Source: Anomaloglossus baeobatrachus
Lineage: Eukaryota; Chordata; Amphibia; Anura; Aromobatidae
Length of the DNA: 64,000 nt
Assembly: GCF_048569485.1 (NCBI RefSeq)
Contig: NC_134354.1
Location: forward strand, 510,194,869-510,258,868
Direction: 5' to 3'
The notes beneath the pieces were generated by a model. That model was not told where the DNA came from. It was given only the letters and a program-made list of their open reading frames with translations, and searched no databases. A program made the position numbers and the translations under genes. Positions 12,148 through 22,360 of this stretch are shown here, one piece after another; the stretch's first letter is position 1, and every line of letters begins with the position of its first letter.

Positions 12148-12302
12148 TGTGGCGCCCCTGAGGCTCTGGTCGCCACAGGGTACTGCACCTCAATTAAGGT
12201 AAAGGGGTGGTTAATCGCCGGTGTTCCACATTCATACTTTACATACAGCTTAGGAGCCTTCTCACAGGGGGGTTGGCTCAGGGTAGATAGGGGGATGTCC
12301 AT
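12148..12302 (+). mobile_element. LTR-like unit, family B, 5' fragment
   Basis: Starts TGTGGCGCCCCTGAGG and carries the same segments (GGTTAATCGCCGGTGTTCCACATTCAT and TTACATACAGCTTAGGAGCC regions) as the minus-oriented copy ending at 9033. It stops where the Tc1-like fragment at 12306 begins. Fossil. Confidence 0.5.
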
Positions 12303-12305
12303 CAC

Positions 12306-13147
12306 TTTTTTTCCAATCTTCCTCTATCCAATGTCTGTGTTCTTTTGTCTATATTAATCTTTTCCTTTTATTAGCCATTCTCACTTATGGCTTTTTCTTT
12401 GCCACTCTGCCCTAAAGGCCAGCATCCCTGTAGACGTTGAAACTGGCATTTTGCGGGTACTATTTAAAGAAACTGCCAGTTGAGAACCTGTGAGGCGTCG
12501 ATTTCTCAAACTAGAGACTCTAATGTACTTGTCTTGTTGCTCAGTTGTGCAGTGGGGCCTTCCACTTCTCTTTCTACTCTGGTTAGAGCCTGTTTGTGCT
12601 CTCCTCTGAAGGCAGTAGTACATACTGTTGTAGGAAATCTTCAGTTTCTTGGAAATTTCTCGCATGGAATATCCTTCATTTCTAAGAACAAGAATAGATT
12701 GTCGAGTTTCACATGAAAGATCTCCTTTTCTAGCCATTTTGAGAGTTTAATGGAACCAACAAATGTAATGCTACAGATTCTCAACTAGCTCAAAGGAAGG
12801 TAAGTTTTATAGCTTCTCTAATCAGCAAAGCTGTTTTCAGCTGTGCTAAGATACTTGCACAAAGGTTTTCAAGGGATGTCTAAACATCCATTAGCCCTCT
12901 AAAACAGTTAGCAAACACAATGTAGCATTAGAACACTGGAGTAGTGGTTGTTGGAAATGGGCCTCTATACACCTATGTAGATATTGCATTCAAAACCAGA
13001 CATTTGCAGCTAGAATAGTCATTTACCCCATTAACAATGTATAGAGTGTATTTCTGTTTAATTTAATGTTAGCGTCATTGCAAAAAAATGTGCTTTTCTT
13101 TCAAAAATAAGGAAATATCTAAGTGACCCTAAACTTTTGAACTGTAG
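12306..13147 (-). mobile_element. Tc1-like DNA transposon, 3'-truncated
   Basis: Read on the minus strand it opens at about 13147 with the inverted-repeat-like end CTACAGTTCAAAAGTTTAGG. A transposase start codon follows at 12737. It runs only to about 12306, where it is cut off inside the family B LTR-like fragment. No second inverted repeat is present. Non-autonomous now. Confidence 0.75.
12381..12737 (-). pseudogene. Tc1-like transposase N-terminal part
   Basis: The 118-residue frame begins MARKGDLSCETRQSILVL and contains the bipartite helix-turn-helix DNA-binding region of Tc1 transposases. A first HTH is at residues 10-48 (GYSMREISKKLKISYNSM). A GRP(H) hinge follows near residue 60 and a second HTH near residues 68-95 (IRVSSLRNRRLTGSQL). 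The second HTH is close to the homologous segment of the separate Tc1 element at 15999-17588. The DDE catalytic domain is missing because the frame ends early and the element is truncated just downstream. The family is normally about 340 residues. Confidence 0.75.
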
Positions 13148-13157
13148 GGTATATATA

Positions 13158-14004
13158 TCTAATATAAAAAGCTGAGTGTATGTGTGTATGTATGTATGTC
13201 CGCTAAAGGAATCCGCACCGTCGCATTTACAATCACAAACTTTTGCACAGACAATTCATGTGACTCAGGGAACGTCATAGACTATGTTTGAGCGCGAAAA
13301 TTTAACCCCGCGCTTTAGTTACTCTCCAAAAATCCTGCCTCCATTAAACGAAATGGAGGTGGGAGCTATAGGTTATTAATAGCAACTGTCAGTGGTTGCT
13401 ATAGGAACAAAATAAACTGTTAGTATAAAAGCTTTTGTGTGAGGTAATAAGATGTCAATGGGGAGATGGATAAAGAGAGACAGACAGAGACAGACGGATA
13501 AAGAGAGACAGACAGAGACAGACGGATAAAGAGAGACAGACAGAGACAGACGGATAAAGAGAGACAGACAGAGACAGACGGGTAAAGAGACAGACAGAGA
13601 CAGCCCTGGAAAGAGACAGCCCTGGAAAGAGACAGCCCCGGAATAGAGACAGCCCGAAATAGAGACAGATGGGGAAAGAGACAGACGGGGAAAGAGACAG
13701 CCCTGGAAAAAGACAGCCGGGCAAAAAGACAGCCCTAGAAAGAGACAGCCCTGGAAAGAGACAGCCCTGGAAAGAGACAGACGGGCAAAGAGACAGACAG
13801 GCACACACACAGAGACAGACACAGAGATAGAGACAGACAGACACAGAGATGGAGACAGACTGATACAAATACAGACAGAAAGAAACAGACAGACAGAGAC
13901 AGACACGTAAAAAGAGAGACAGACAGACAGAGACACATATACAGACACTGGGAGAGAAACAGAGACAGTTACTATCCCGGGCAACGACCGGGTACTACAG
14001 CTAG
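13158..14004 (+). mobile_element. Non-autonomous Helitron, copy 1
   Basis: Begins TC after an A (13157) and ends CTAG before a T (14005), the A|T insertion rule of Helitrons. Twelve bases before the end is a hairpin, CCCGG-GCAACGA-CCGGG (13976-13992), the expected 3' terminator-like structure. The first 300 bases (CCGCTAAAGGAATCCGCACC onward) are repeated in the next copy. The interior is a minisatellite. There is no Rep/helicase coding, so it depends on a helper. Confidence 0.75.
13470..13960. repeat. AGACAG-rich minisatellite inside Helitron 1
   Basis: Tandem units based on AGAGACAGACAGAGACAGACGGATA (about 28 bp) at 13470-13585 grade into 15-bp AGACAGCCCTGGAAAG-type units at 13595-13795, then shorter AGACAG variants. 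The long minus-strand open frames here (Leu/Ser/Val/Cys-rich) are products of the repeat and are not genes. Confidence 0.85.
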
Positions 14005-14309
14005 TATAATATATAAAGCTGAGTGTATGCATGTGAGTGTGTATGTCCGCTAAAAGAATCTGTACCGTCGCATTTACAATCACGAACTTTTGCACAGACA
14101 CCTCATGTGACTCAGAGAACGTCATAGACTATGGTTTGACGGGAAAATTTAACATCCCGCTTTACAGTTATTCTTCAAAAAACCTACTTCCATTAAAGTC
14201 AAAGGAGCTGCGAGCTGCAGGTTATTAATAGCAGCTGTGATTGGTTGCAGTAGTGACAAAAGACATTCATAGTATAAGAAGCTTATGTGTGAGGTAATTT
14301 AATGTTGGT

Positions 14310-14841
14310 GGGGAGACAGATAGAGACAAACAAGGAAAGAGACAGACAGACAGTTAAAGAGACAGAGGCAGACAGACACAGGTAGACACAGATAGACAGT
14401 CAGACAGACAGAGACAGAAAGACAGACAGGGAGAGAGAGAGAGAGAGAGACAAACAGTCAAAGAGACAAACAGAGAGATACAAACAGACACAAACAGACA
14501 GGGAAAGAGACAAGCACAGACAGGGAAAGAGACAGACAGAGACACAGACAGGGAAAGAGACAGACAGGGAAAGAGACTGGAAAAGAGACAGAGACAAGGA
14601 AACAGACGGGGAAAGCGACAGACGAGGAAAGAGACCTGGAAAGAGACAGACGGGGAAAGAGACAGACCTGGAACGAGACAGACCTGGAATGAGACAGGCA
14701 GGGAAAGAGACTGACAGACAGACACAAACAGAGATAGAGTCAGACAGAGAGAGATAGACAGACAGTGATAGAGAGAGACAGACATAGACAGACAGAGAGA
14801 AAGAGATACTGATACACAGACAGACATGGATAGAGACAGAG
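14310..14841. repeat. AGACAG-rich minisatellite inside Helitron 2 (left part)
   Basis: Imperfect AGAGACAGACAGGGAAAGAGACAG arrays, continuing at 15824-15930 beyond the insert. Composition matches the array in Helitron 1, suggesting that the repeat tail moves with the family. Open frames here are repeat artefacts. Confidence 0.8.
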
Positions 14842-15823
14842 ACACGGGTTTCAGTGGGTGCTCTCGTCCGCTGATCCGGCTGCCTTTAGAAAGACAGCAT
14901 GGCCCAGGGCTCATCCCAACTGAACGCCCGTCCTCCTTAACCATGGGTGGAACACTACTCAGACAACACAGGATGAGGGAATCACAATATTAAGACTTTA
15001 TTTGATCCCCAAACAATTAACGGCATATGGCACATAACCAGCAAAACCACAGAATGTAACCGGCAACAGTTTCTCACCCTTCCGCTGGCTCACCAGGGAT
15101 TATAATGTCCGTGCCTCAGAGCTTCCAGGACTACTTACTCCAAACCAGCAGCACCCCACTTTCGGCGGGCACCCACCAAGAATGGAATAACGCCAGATTT
15201 AGGAAGCTGTCTGAGGATCGCAAAGCCTGTAGTCAGGTGACTGGATTGTTCCAAGCTGGATTCCTTCCTTAGGTAGTCCTTGATATCTCAGCCAAATCCT
15301 TGCATTCAATGCTGTAGTCCATGTACTATAATAATCCAGGTTCGGTTATGGCTTGCCAATCAGATCCGCAGATCCTAGATTGGTATCATGTAGCAAGAGT
15401 CTACCCGGGCAATGGACAGTCCTCCTTCTTACACCCCTGAGCTCTCCATTCAGACCATTGGGGTCTTCACGATTGGTGGATAAGACTGGGCTCTTATTGG
15501 CTAGATTTCAAGCCATATACAAAATATCCCTAGTAGTAATGGTCTCTGGCAGAGACGAGGGAGAGACAGCTAAATTACATCACATCTAGCAATACACATA
15601 GTAATACAATGGGAGGTTCGCATAATTGATTTGTCTGGGTATCTGACCTTCACTGACCAAGGCAATTACATAAGTCAACAAGAACTTTAACACTAGACTC
15701 CTAAGAGTCTTGAAGAAACAATGAGGGTCTTATCCCCCGTTTAAAAACAAACTATCATCATGTCTGGCTGAATTTTAAGAAACTTAACCCATGCTAGGCA
15801 CTGACAGAGTCCATGTCGTCACA
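14842..15823 (-). mobile_element. LTR-like insert in Helitron 2
   Basis: About 980 bases of non-repetitive sequence interrupt the minisatellite. Read on the minus strand it starts TGTGACGACATGG and has AATAAA (complement of TTTATT at about 14998-15003). A 4-bp AGAG can be aligned on both sides, but the host array is full of AGAG, so this is weak support. Probably a solitary LTR. Fossil. Confidence 0.45.
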
Positions 15824-15930
15824 AGAGACAGGCAGGGAAAGAGACAGGCAGGGAAAGAGACAGGCAGGGAAAGAGACAGGCAGACAGAGACAGAGACAGA
15901 CAGAGACTGGGAGAGAGAAAAAGAGACAGT
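15824..15930. repeat. AGACAG minisatellite, right part
   Basis: Continuation of the Helitron 2 array: AGAGACAGGCAGGGAA units repeated about four times, then AGACAGAC variants leading to the terminal hairpin. Confidence 0.8.
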
Positions 15931-15960
15931 TACTATCCCGTACAACGCCGGAAACTACAG

Positions 15961-15996
<36 letters not shown>

Positions 15997-15998
15997 TA

Positions 15999-17585
15999 GT
16001 ACAGACCAAAAGTTTGGACACACCTTCCCACTCAAAGAGTCACATTGAAGGCATCAAAACTATGAATTAACACATGTGGAATTAAATACTTAACAAGAAA
16101 GTGTGAAACAACTGAAAATAGGTCTTATATTCTAGGTTCTTCAAAGTAGCCCCCTTTTGCTTTGATTACTGCATTGCACACGCTTGGCATTCTCTTGATG
16201 AGCTTTTAAGAGGTAGTCACCGGAAATGGTTTTCACTTCACAGGTGTGCCCTGTCAGGTTTAATAAGTGGGATTTCTTGCTTTATAAATGGGGTTGGGAC
16301 AATCAGTTGTGTTGTGCAGAAGTCTGGTGGATACACAGCGGATAGTCCTACTGAATAGACTGTTAGCTTACTTTTTTCTTGTCATAATACAAATTCTAAG
16401 TAAAGAAAAACGAGTGGCCATCATTACTTTAACAAATGAAAGTCAGTCAGTCCGAAAACTTGGGAAAACTTTGAAAGTATCCTCAAGTGCAATGGCAAAA
16501 AAACATCAAACGCTACAAAGAAACTGGCTCACATGAGGATCGCCCCAGGAAAGGAAGACCAAGAGTCACCTCAGCCGCGGAGGAGAAGTTTATCCGAGTC
16601 ACCAGCCTCAGAAATTGCAGGTTAACAGCAGCTCAGATTAGAGATCAGGTCAATGCCACACAGAGTTCTAGCAGCAGACACATCTCTAGAACAACTGTTA
16701 AAAGGAGACTTTGTGCAGCAGGCCTTCATAGTAAAATAGCTGCTAGGAAACCACTGCTAAGGACAGGCAACAAGCAGAAGAGATTTGTTTGGGCTAAAGA
16801 ACACAAGGAATGGACATTAGACCAGTGGAAATCTGTGCTTTGGTCTGATGAGTCCAAATTTGAGATCTTTGGATCCAACCACCGTGTCTTTGTGCGACGC
16901 AGAAAAGGTGAACGGATGGACTCTACATGCCTGGTTCCCACCGTGAAGCATGGAGGAGGAGGTGTGATAGTGTGGGGGTGCTTTTCTGGTGATATTGTTG
17001 GGGATTTATTCAAAATTGAAGGCCTACTGGCTACCACAGCATCTTGCAGGGCATGCTATTCCATCCGGTTTGCATTTAGTTGGACCATCATTTATTTTTC
17101 AACAGGACAATGACCCCAAACACACCTCAAGGCTGTGTAAGGGCTATTTGACTAAGAAGGAGAGTGATGGGGTGCTACGCCAGATGACCTGGCCTCCACA
17201 GTCACCAGACCTGAACCCAATCGAGATGGTTTGAGGTGAGCTGGACCGCAGAGTGAAGGCAAAAGGGCCAACAAGTGCTAAGCATCTCTGGGAACTCCTT
17301 CAAGACTGTTGGAAGACCATTTGTGGTGACTACCTCTTGAAGTTCATCAAGAGAATGCCAAGAGTGTGCAAAGCAGTAATCAAAGCAAAAGGTGGCTACT
17401 TTGAAGAAGCTAGAATAAAAGCCATATTTTCAGTTGTTTCACACTTTTTTGTTAAGCATTTCATTCCACATGTGTTAATTCATAGTTTTGATGCCTTCAA
17501 TGTGAATCTACAATTTTCAGTCATGAAAATAAAGAAAACTCTTTGAATGAGAAGTTGTGTCCAAACTTTTGGTTTGCACTGTGTG

Positions 17586-17588
<3 letters not shown>
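15999..17588 (+). mobile_element. Tc1-like transposon, nearly full length
   Basis: The terminal inverted repeats share AACCAAAAGTTTGGACACA-type sequence: the left end reads ACAGACCAAAAGTTTGGACACACC at 16001-16024 and the right end matches it at about 17553-17588. It is inserted in a (TA)n tract. Length is about 1.6 kb, the usual size for Tc1 elements. It encodes one interrupted transposase. Confidence 0.9.
16395..17420 (+). pseudogene. Tc1-like transposase, broken
   Basis: Cut-and-paste transposase of the Tc1/mariner superfamily. An N-terminal HTH is seen in one frame (about 16400-16500, VRKLGKTLKVSSSA). After a frameshift near 16500, the GRPR hinge and the second HTH (TSLRNCRLTAAQIRDQ) follow in another frame. 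The catalytic triad is visible: D in WSDESKFEIFG (codon 16847), D in FQQDNDPKHTS (17106) and E in SPDLNPIE (17223), spaced as DD34E. Another frame change occurs between about 17000 and 17090. An in-frame TGA replaces the Trp that normally follows PIEMV (17233). The HGGGGVIVWGCF block is intact. With at least two frameshifts and one stop it is not active. Confidence 0.88.

Positions 17589-17652
<64 letters not shown>
17586..17652. repeat. (TA)n microsatellite
   Basis: About 65 bp of nearly pure TA, directly abutting the Tc1-like element. A matching TA tract lies at 15964-15998 on the other side, so the transposon landed in or seeded the TA run. Confidence 0.95.
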
Positions 17653-17655
<3 letters not shown>

Positions 17656-19057
17656 TGCACACCATAAATTGATACACTAATACACGTTCTTTGAAAAGTA
17701 AATTTTTAATTAATATCTCACTTAACACAAGTATGATTTCTGAACTTTTGACAAGACTGACTTTCATAGCACCCATAACACGAAAGTAAGGTTAATAATG
17801 TAGCTTTCATTTCAAAATATTCAGTTTTGTTATATTGGTTTGATGCAAAAATGCATAAACCCCACATCAAAAACTACTACATCTAATAATTTGTATCATC
17901 AAATGAAGCTCCTTATCCTGACTCACAGATACATAGGACGTGATGGTGCCTGAACTAGCCTTTCTTCTTGGACTATTAGTATTTGCCGTACTCACGTTCA
18001 TATCGGTTCCTCAGATAGTTTAACTCAGCTTCAATCTCATTATAAGAAGACTCCAGGAAAAGATGACTGCTTAACTGAAATCTTATATTGATGACAAAAG
18101 TAGCAGGTAAAAAGAGTAATTTTTTCCAAAGAACATACAGCATGTTACATAAGATGGCTGGTACTAAACACTACATGGAGAAGAACAGAGGAGGAAGGCA
18201 TAAAATACAAGGAAAGTCAATCCTACCTTCTACCTAGGAACAGAAATACAATACACAGCAATGGAAACATTGAATAATTCCCAAGTCGTGGGACATGACA
18301 CTACTGTTTAGGTGTTAACTGACGTGGTCAGCCTGGACATCGACATCTTTGTAAGATGGCTGCAGTTTCACGTATGTTAAATTCTTGTATCAATTTTGCT
18401 ACCATATTCTAAATAAGTGAAGCTCTGTTGCTATTCTTGTAGCCTTCAGCTTTCTTGTGTAAAGAAATTATTTTCTTTCTCAAGTCTTGTGACATTTCTG
18501 TCTCATATCGTGCCATTGCTGACAGACATGAAATGAGGAGTTTTCTTTGTAAAGTTTAAGTAACACCCTTTTTTAGTTAGCTGTCCACCTATGAAATCTT
18601 GCTAATTAAAATTTTGTAGTCTAAACATCAGCTTTGCTCCAACCACTTTCAATTGCATGTACTCATTTTCGCAACAAGATAAAAAGAAACTAAAGAGGAA
18701 GGAGGAAACAAGGTTTCCTGACAAATCTGTTGAAGTGTAGTCATTTGTGCTGAGCGCTATATATATATATTTTAATAATGTCGATGCAATAATGTTGAAG
18801 ATGGACGATACCAATCAAAAAAATACAGACCCAACAGCAGTATTCGGTTTTGGAGTCAGGCTCTTCTGCATCCCAAACATACTTTCTTCAGGGAGTGTGG
18901 AAAAGAGTCTCTTGAAGATGCTACTCAGAAGCTATGCAAAATTTATTTCGGGCTGTGGGGCAAAAGGACAGTGTTACGCTGCACTTCAATAAGATCTGTA
19001 TATTTTTTTTGATTGTTATTGCTCATCTTTAACATCATTTTATCATCATTATTGATA
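17653..19057. other. Unassigned non-repetitive stretch (apart from a candidate exon)
   Basis: A/T-rich, with no repeat family recognised. It holds the candidate exon at 17996-18074 described separately and a short TA run at 18760-18770. This is one of the few stretches that looks like unique host intron or intergenic DNA. Confidence 0.4.
17996..18074 (-). CDS. Candidate host exon, coiled-coil-like peptide
   Basis: On the minus strand a 79-bp open segment is bounded by a possible acceptor (...TAAGATTTCAG|TT) and a strong donor match (GAAC|GTGAGTACG). Its translation, which includes SSYNEIEAELNYLRNRYE, is rich in Glu, Leu, Asn and Arg with heptad-like spacing. If not spliced, the frame reads on for a few residues to a TAA at about 17978, so this could also be a terminal exon. 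No family is recognised. Chance open segments of this length are common, so treat this as a lead only. Confidence 0.3.
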
Positions 19058-19340
19058 CACAGTTAAGTCCATAAATATTTGTACAGTGACACAAGTTTTG
19101 GCATTTTAGCTGTTCAAAAAATATATTTAAGACAGTTATATAATCAAAATGGGCTCAAAGTGCAGACTCTCAACTTTAATTTGAGGGTATTCACATCATA
19201 TTTCGAGTAAAAGGGTTTAGGAATTACAGCTCTTTAATATGTAAATGCTCTTTATCAAGGGAGGAAAAATAATTGGACATTTATCTCAAAAGCTCTTTAA
19301 TGGGCTGCATGGGCTATTCCCTCATTAACCCATCATCGCT
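19058..19340 (+). mobile_element. Tc1-like element, 5' fragment
   Basis: Begins with the inverted-repeat-like end ACAGTTAAGTCCATAAATATTTG and continues through the GACACAAGTTTTGGCATTTTAGC leader typical of another Tc1 lineage. It stops near 19340 without a transposase. No matching right end is seen nearby. Confidence 0.65.
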
Positions 19341-19444
19341 TAAGCATGACCAAAATAGAACTTTTTCGGATGAATGCAAAAAACTATGTGGATAAGAAAA
19401 CTAACACTACACTTTACCCTGAAGACACTATCCCACCATCAAAC

Positions 19445-19725
19445 ATGCTCTTTTTCTTCAAGTACACCCACAATGGGCATTTTATGCACTCGGATCCCAG
19501 CCACGTCTTGTTACTTTTTCTTCTATATTGCTTATTTTGTTTTTCTCAGGCGTCTTCCCCGAGCAGGGTCGATACTCGCATAATCTGTCAAAACAGAATG
19601 CTGGGAAGACGCCTGAGAAAAACAAATTACACAACATAGAAGAAAAAGTGACAAGACATGGCCGGGACCTGAGTATAAGAAATGTCCATCATGGGTGCAC
19701 TCGAAAAAAAAGAGCTTGAAAAATT
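19445..19725. repeat. Inverted repeat (foldback) of about 280 bp
   Basis: The left arm (CATGCTCTTTTTCTTCAAGT... through TTTTCTCAGGCGTCTTCC at about 19560) is complementary to the right arm (GGAAGACGCCTGAGAAAAAC from about 19602 through ACTCGAAAAAAAAGAGCTTG at 19718). Arms are about 115 bp with moderate divergence and a loop of about 40 bp. Possibly a foldback MITE or two head-to-head fragments. Confidence 0.6.
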
Positions 19726-20285
19726 GTCCGATATGCTCTGAAGCTGGGGATTAAGAAACAATCAGTGTTTAGTGGAATCTGTCCCTGGCTAGTTGACCAG
19801 GGGGTGAGAAAAAGAGTGCGAAGCACTGCACTGTGTGTTCAGAAGCTGGAGATTATGGAATGCTCCATGATCACAGGTGCCCACCTCCGGAGGGTGCATC
19901 CAGCAGAGTGATAAAGCCCTTCACAAGATGCTGATGAAATGGCAGTGGCTGGCAAGGATGGGTGGCTCAGGTGGCTGCAAAGGCTAAAGAGGGGTGGCCG
20001 GGAAGTCTGCAGCTCTGGAAAAAAGTCCTGGAGGTGGACGAGACTTGTGGACCCTGAAGAGTTGGTCTGGGACTGTTGTAGGTTCCTGCTGGAAATGGCA
20101 GGCATGCGGAAACAAACCGTTGTTGGCAAATCAGAGACTGCTGTCTGTGGGCAGTCTGAGCGTGGACCTCTCTGTCCCCTTTCGCTACTCGGATGGAAGA
20201 AAATGGACTCTGGCCTGTGGCTGTATAAACTCTAAAGTAAATACATGAATATTGCTTACTAAAGTCCTTACCGAGGGCGGCCAGA
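19726..20285. other. No recognised feature
   Basis: Open frames on both strands at 19939-20300 are GC-neutral and show no family motif. No repeat family recognised. Confidence 0.35.
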
Positions 20286-21108
20286 TGTAACAAGGAAGGC
20301 ATGCAGGAGGTGGCTAGATTACCCCACTCCTACGGTGTACATGTAATGTTTTATATTGTTTTTGTCTAAGTGGTGTTAGTGCTGGAGAATACGGTCTATC
20401 AATGTAACAGAGCCGGAGCAGAGCAGTCACCACCATCTAGCAGCTGGCAGTTTAAAGTATTTCATTGTATTTTATTATATCTGTATGTTTTGTAGTAATG
20501 TAAAGTATAACTTGTAATGTGTGATTAATGTATTGTTTGGTGAAAAGCATAGGCATATTAAGTAGGAATGTTAGCTAGATAGGTATTAGAGTAGGAGAAG
20601 GTTGTAATATATACAGTGTGTTAGATACATCCTGATTGTCAAAAAATTGAGAGCCAGGATAAGAGGAGTGTCAGAGAGCAGATGGTTGATTAGTGAGACA
20701 GGCCAGGAACAGAGTTAGTTCTGCACAAAGGTTCCAGATGTACGAACAGGTTTGGTAACTTGGGCCCGTCAAGGAACCAGGAGGAATTGACTGTTGTGTC
20801 TGGAGCCTACAGCTCCCCTCGTGATTGCAATGGTATAGCCGTCGGAGGCAGCAATTGGACACGGGAAGCTGCAGAGTCAAGAAATGGGGAAAAGTAGAAG
20901 TTTGGTCTTGGCTGCTGGAAGACTAATACCCCAGGCGAGGGCTAGATAGAAAAATTACCCAAAAAATCAGCAGCAGATTGAAGATCAAATAAATCAGGTG
21001 TTGTTTGGTAAAGAGACTCTCTGTGTGATGTGTTGTCCTACTACATCTATGATGGTGACCAGCTGCAGGGAAGTGGAAGCACCTTTAAAAACCGAAGTAA
21101 GTGTTGCA
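20286..21108 (+). mobile_element. Possible ERV-type LTR with primer-binding-site remnant
   Basis: Starts TGTAACAAGG and ends TTGCA. It contains AATAAA near 20988 followed by a TGTT-rich tail, as in retroviral R-U5. It is followed at 21112-21121 by CTCGTCCGGG, which matches the core of a proline-tRNA primer binding site. No second LTR or coding genes are identified and no target duplication can be read. Fossil, tentative. Confidence 0.35.
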
Positions 21109-21247
21109 ATTCTCGTCCGGGGCAGAACACACACACAGGTTCAGTCTGTTGAAATAGAGCAGAGCACTGCCGGCCATCCATTGGCTCCCCCCTACAGTAG
21201 CATCAAGCTATGGATGATTTTCTTCAGTAGAGACAGGAAAGCTGGTC

Positions 21248-21430
21248 AGAGTTGATGGGAAGATGAATGAAGCTAAATACAGGGCAATTATGGAAGAAAA
21301 CCTAATAGAACTGAGACTGAGGAGTAGGTTCACCTTCGAGCTGGACAGAGACCCTAAACCTAAAGCATATTCATATGTTTGAATGTCCCAGTCAAATTCC
21401 AGACCTAAGTTTGTGGGTGTAATATGAAAA
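21248..21430 (+). pseudogene. Tc1-like transposase relic
   Basis: Translating in shifting frames gives degenerate matches to the Tc1 catalytic region: GKMNEAKYRAIMEENL, then RFTFELDRDPK (equivalent to the FQQDNDPKH block), then ECPSQIPDLS (equivalent to WPSQSPDLNP). Many substitutions mark it as very old. The lineage differs from the other Tc1 elements in this window. Confidence 0.55.
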
Positions 21431-21830
21431 TTATGCAGTGAAGGAAGCTTGTGCTTGTTTGTTGTTTCACTGATGAAATAGCCAAGCATCTCCAAACCTC
21501 GGCTGTGCTCCGCGAGTACCTGAGCACCCCAATGCTTGATCAAGTAGTGAGCAGTGCAGAGCATGTTCGCTCATCAGTAGTAATAATGGGTGAAGGTTCT
21601 TTAAATGAGAATATAGGCATAAACATACTTAGCAGATTGGTCAGGGTTGACTGGGGTAGCCAGTGGATATCACCTGGCACCTAGTTAGAGAAAGAAGGGG
21701 GCAAGGGAACTTGAACCATCGTGTAAAATGCCGGAATCAGTCTGCCTCAGCCAGTTGTGCTGTATAGAATAGTAAATAGCTAGTGCCACAAATGTTTTGT
21801 CAAATGCTAGGTGTGATTATTTGTCTAAAA

Positions 21831-22133
21831 AATTGTTTAAAAGAACAGAGAGTCCTCAGTGGTTGATACCTTTTAATGGCTAACTGAAAAGATGGTAATA
21901 ATTGCAAGCTTTCGAGACTACTCAGGTCTCTTCATCAGGCATGGTATAACACAAAATCTGAAGAGTCACGTATTTATACACAACAGGACTTAGAATAGTG
22001 CAGTAAAAAAAAAAAAAAAAAAAAAAAGAACAAGTTATATGAAACAGAACTATCTCTATGGCAGGGGGACAAGCTGTTCTAGCCATAAATACTGCTGCAG
22101 TTCAGTGTGAAACTGAAACATATTTTTCTTATC

Positions 22134-22188
<55 letters not shown>

Positions 22189-22360
22189 GCACTATTCTAA
22201 GTCCTGTTGTGTATAAATACGTGACTCTTCAGATTTTGTGTTATACCATGCCTGATGAAGAGACCTGAGTAGTCTCGAAAGCTTGCAATTATTACCATCT
22301 TTTCAGTTAGCCATTAAAAGGTATCAACCACTGAGGACTCTCTGTTCTTTTAAACAATTT
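21831..22360. repeat. Inverted repeat with poly(A)/poly(T) core
   Basis: Left arm 21831-22000 and right arm 22190-22360 are almost perfect reverse complements (AATTGTTTAAAAGAACAGAGAGTCC... against ...GGACTCTCTGTTCTTTTAAACAATT). A run of about 24 A ends the left arm and about 45 T precedes the right arm. The spacer is about 110 bp. Two convergent copies of one short element, possibly a LINE/SINE or Penelope-type terminus, would give this form. The ends GGTATCAACCACTGAGGACT look familiar as an interspersed repeat, but I cannot name the family safely. Confidence 0.75.

Larger units (their letters stand above)
14005..15964 (+). mobile_element. Non-autonomous Helitron, copy 2, carrying an LTR-like insert
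   Basis: Starts directly at the end of copy 1 with ATATATAAAGCTGAGTG and the same CCGCTAAAAGAATC...CGTCGCATTTACAATCAC block. It ends CTAA|T at 15964 after a hairpin-like CCCGTACAACGCCGGA. Its minisatellite interior is split by an insert at about 14842-15823. Head-to-tail Helitrons are a known family habit. Confidence 0.65.

Noticed and set aside
13376-14944. Long Leu/Ser/Val/Cys-rich minus-strand frames
   Set aside because: Produced entirely by the AGACAG minisatellites of the Helitrons. Low complexity, with no independent support.
22245-22300. Hammerhead ribozyme-like core CTGATGA...GTCTCGAAA in the inverted repeat
   Set aside because: A GAGAC/GTCTC stem and GAAA are present, but there is an extra A between CTGATGA and the stem, and no complementary stem I sequence was found on either side. 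A covariance-model search would settle it.
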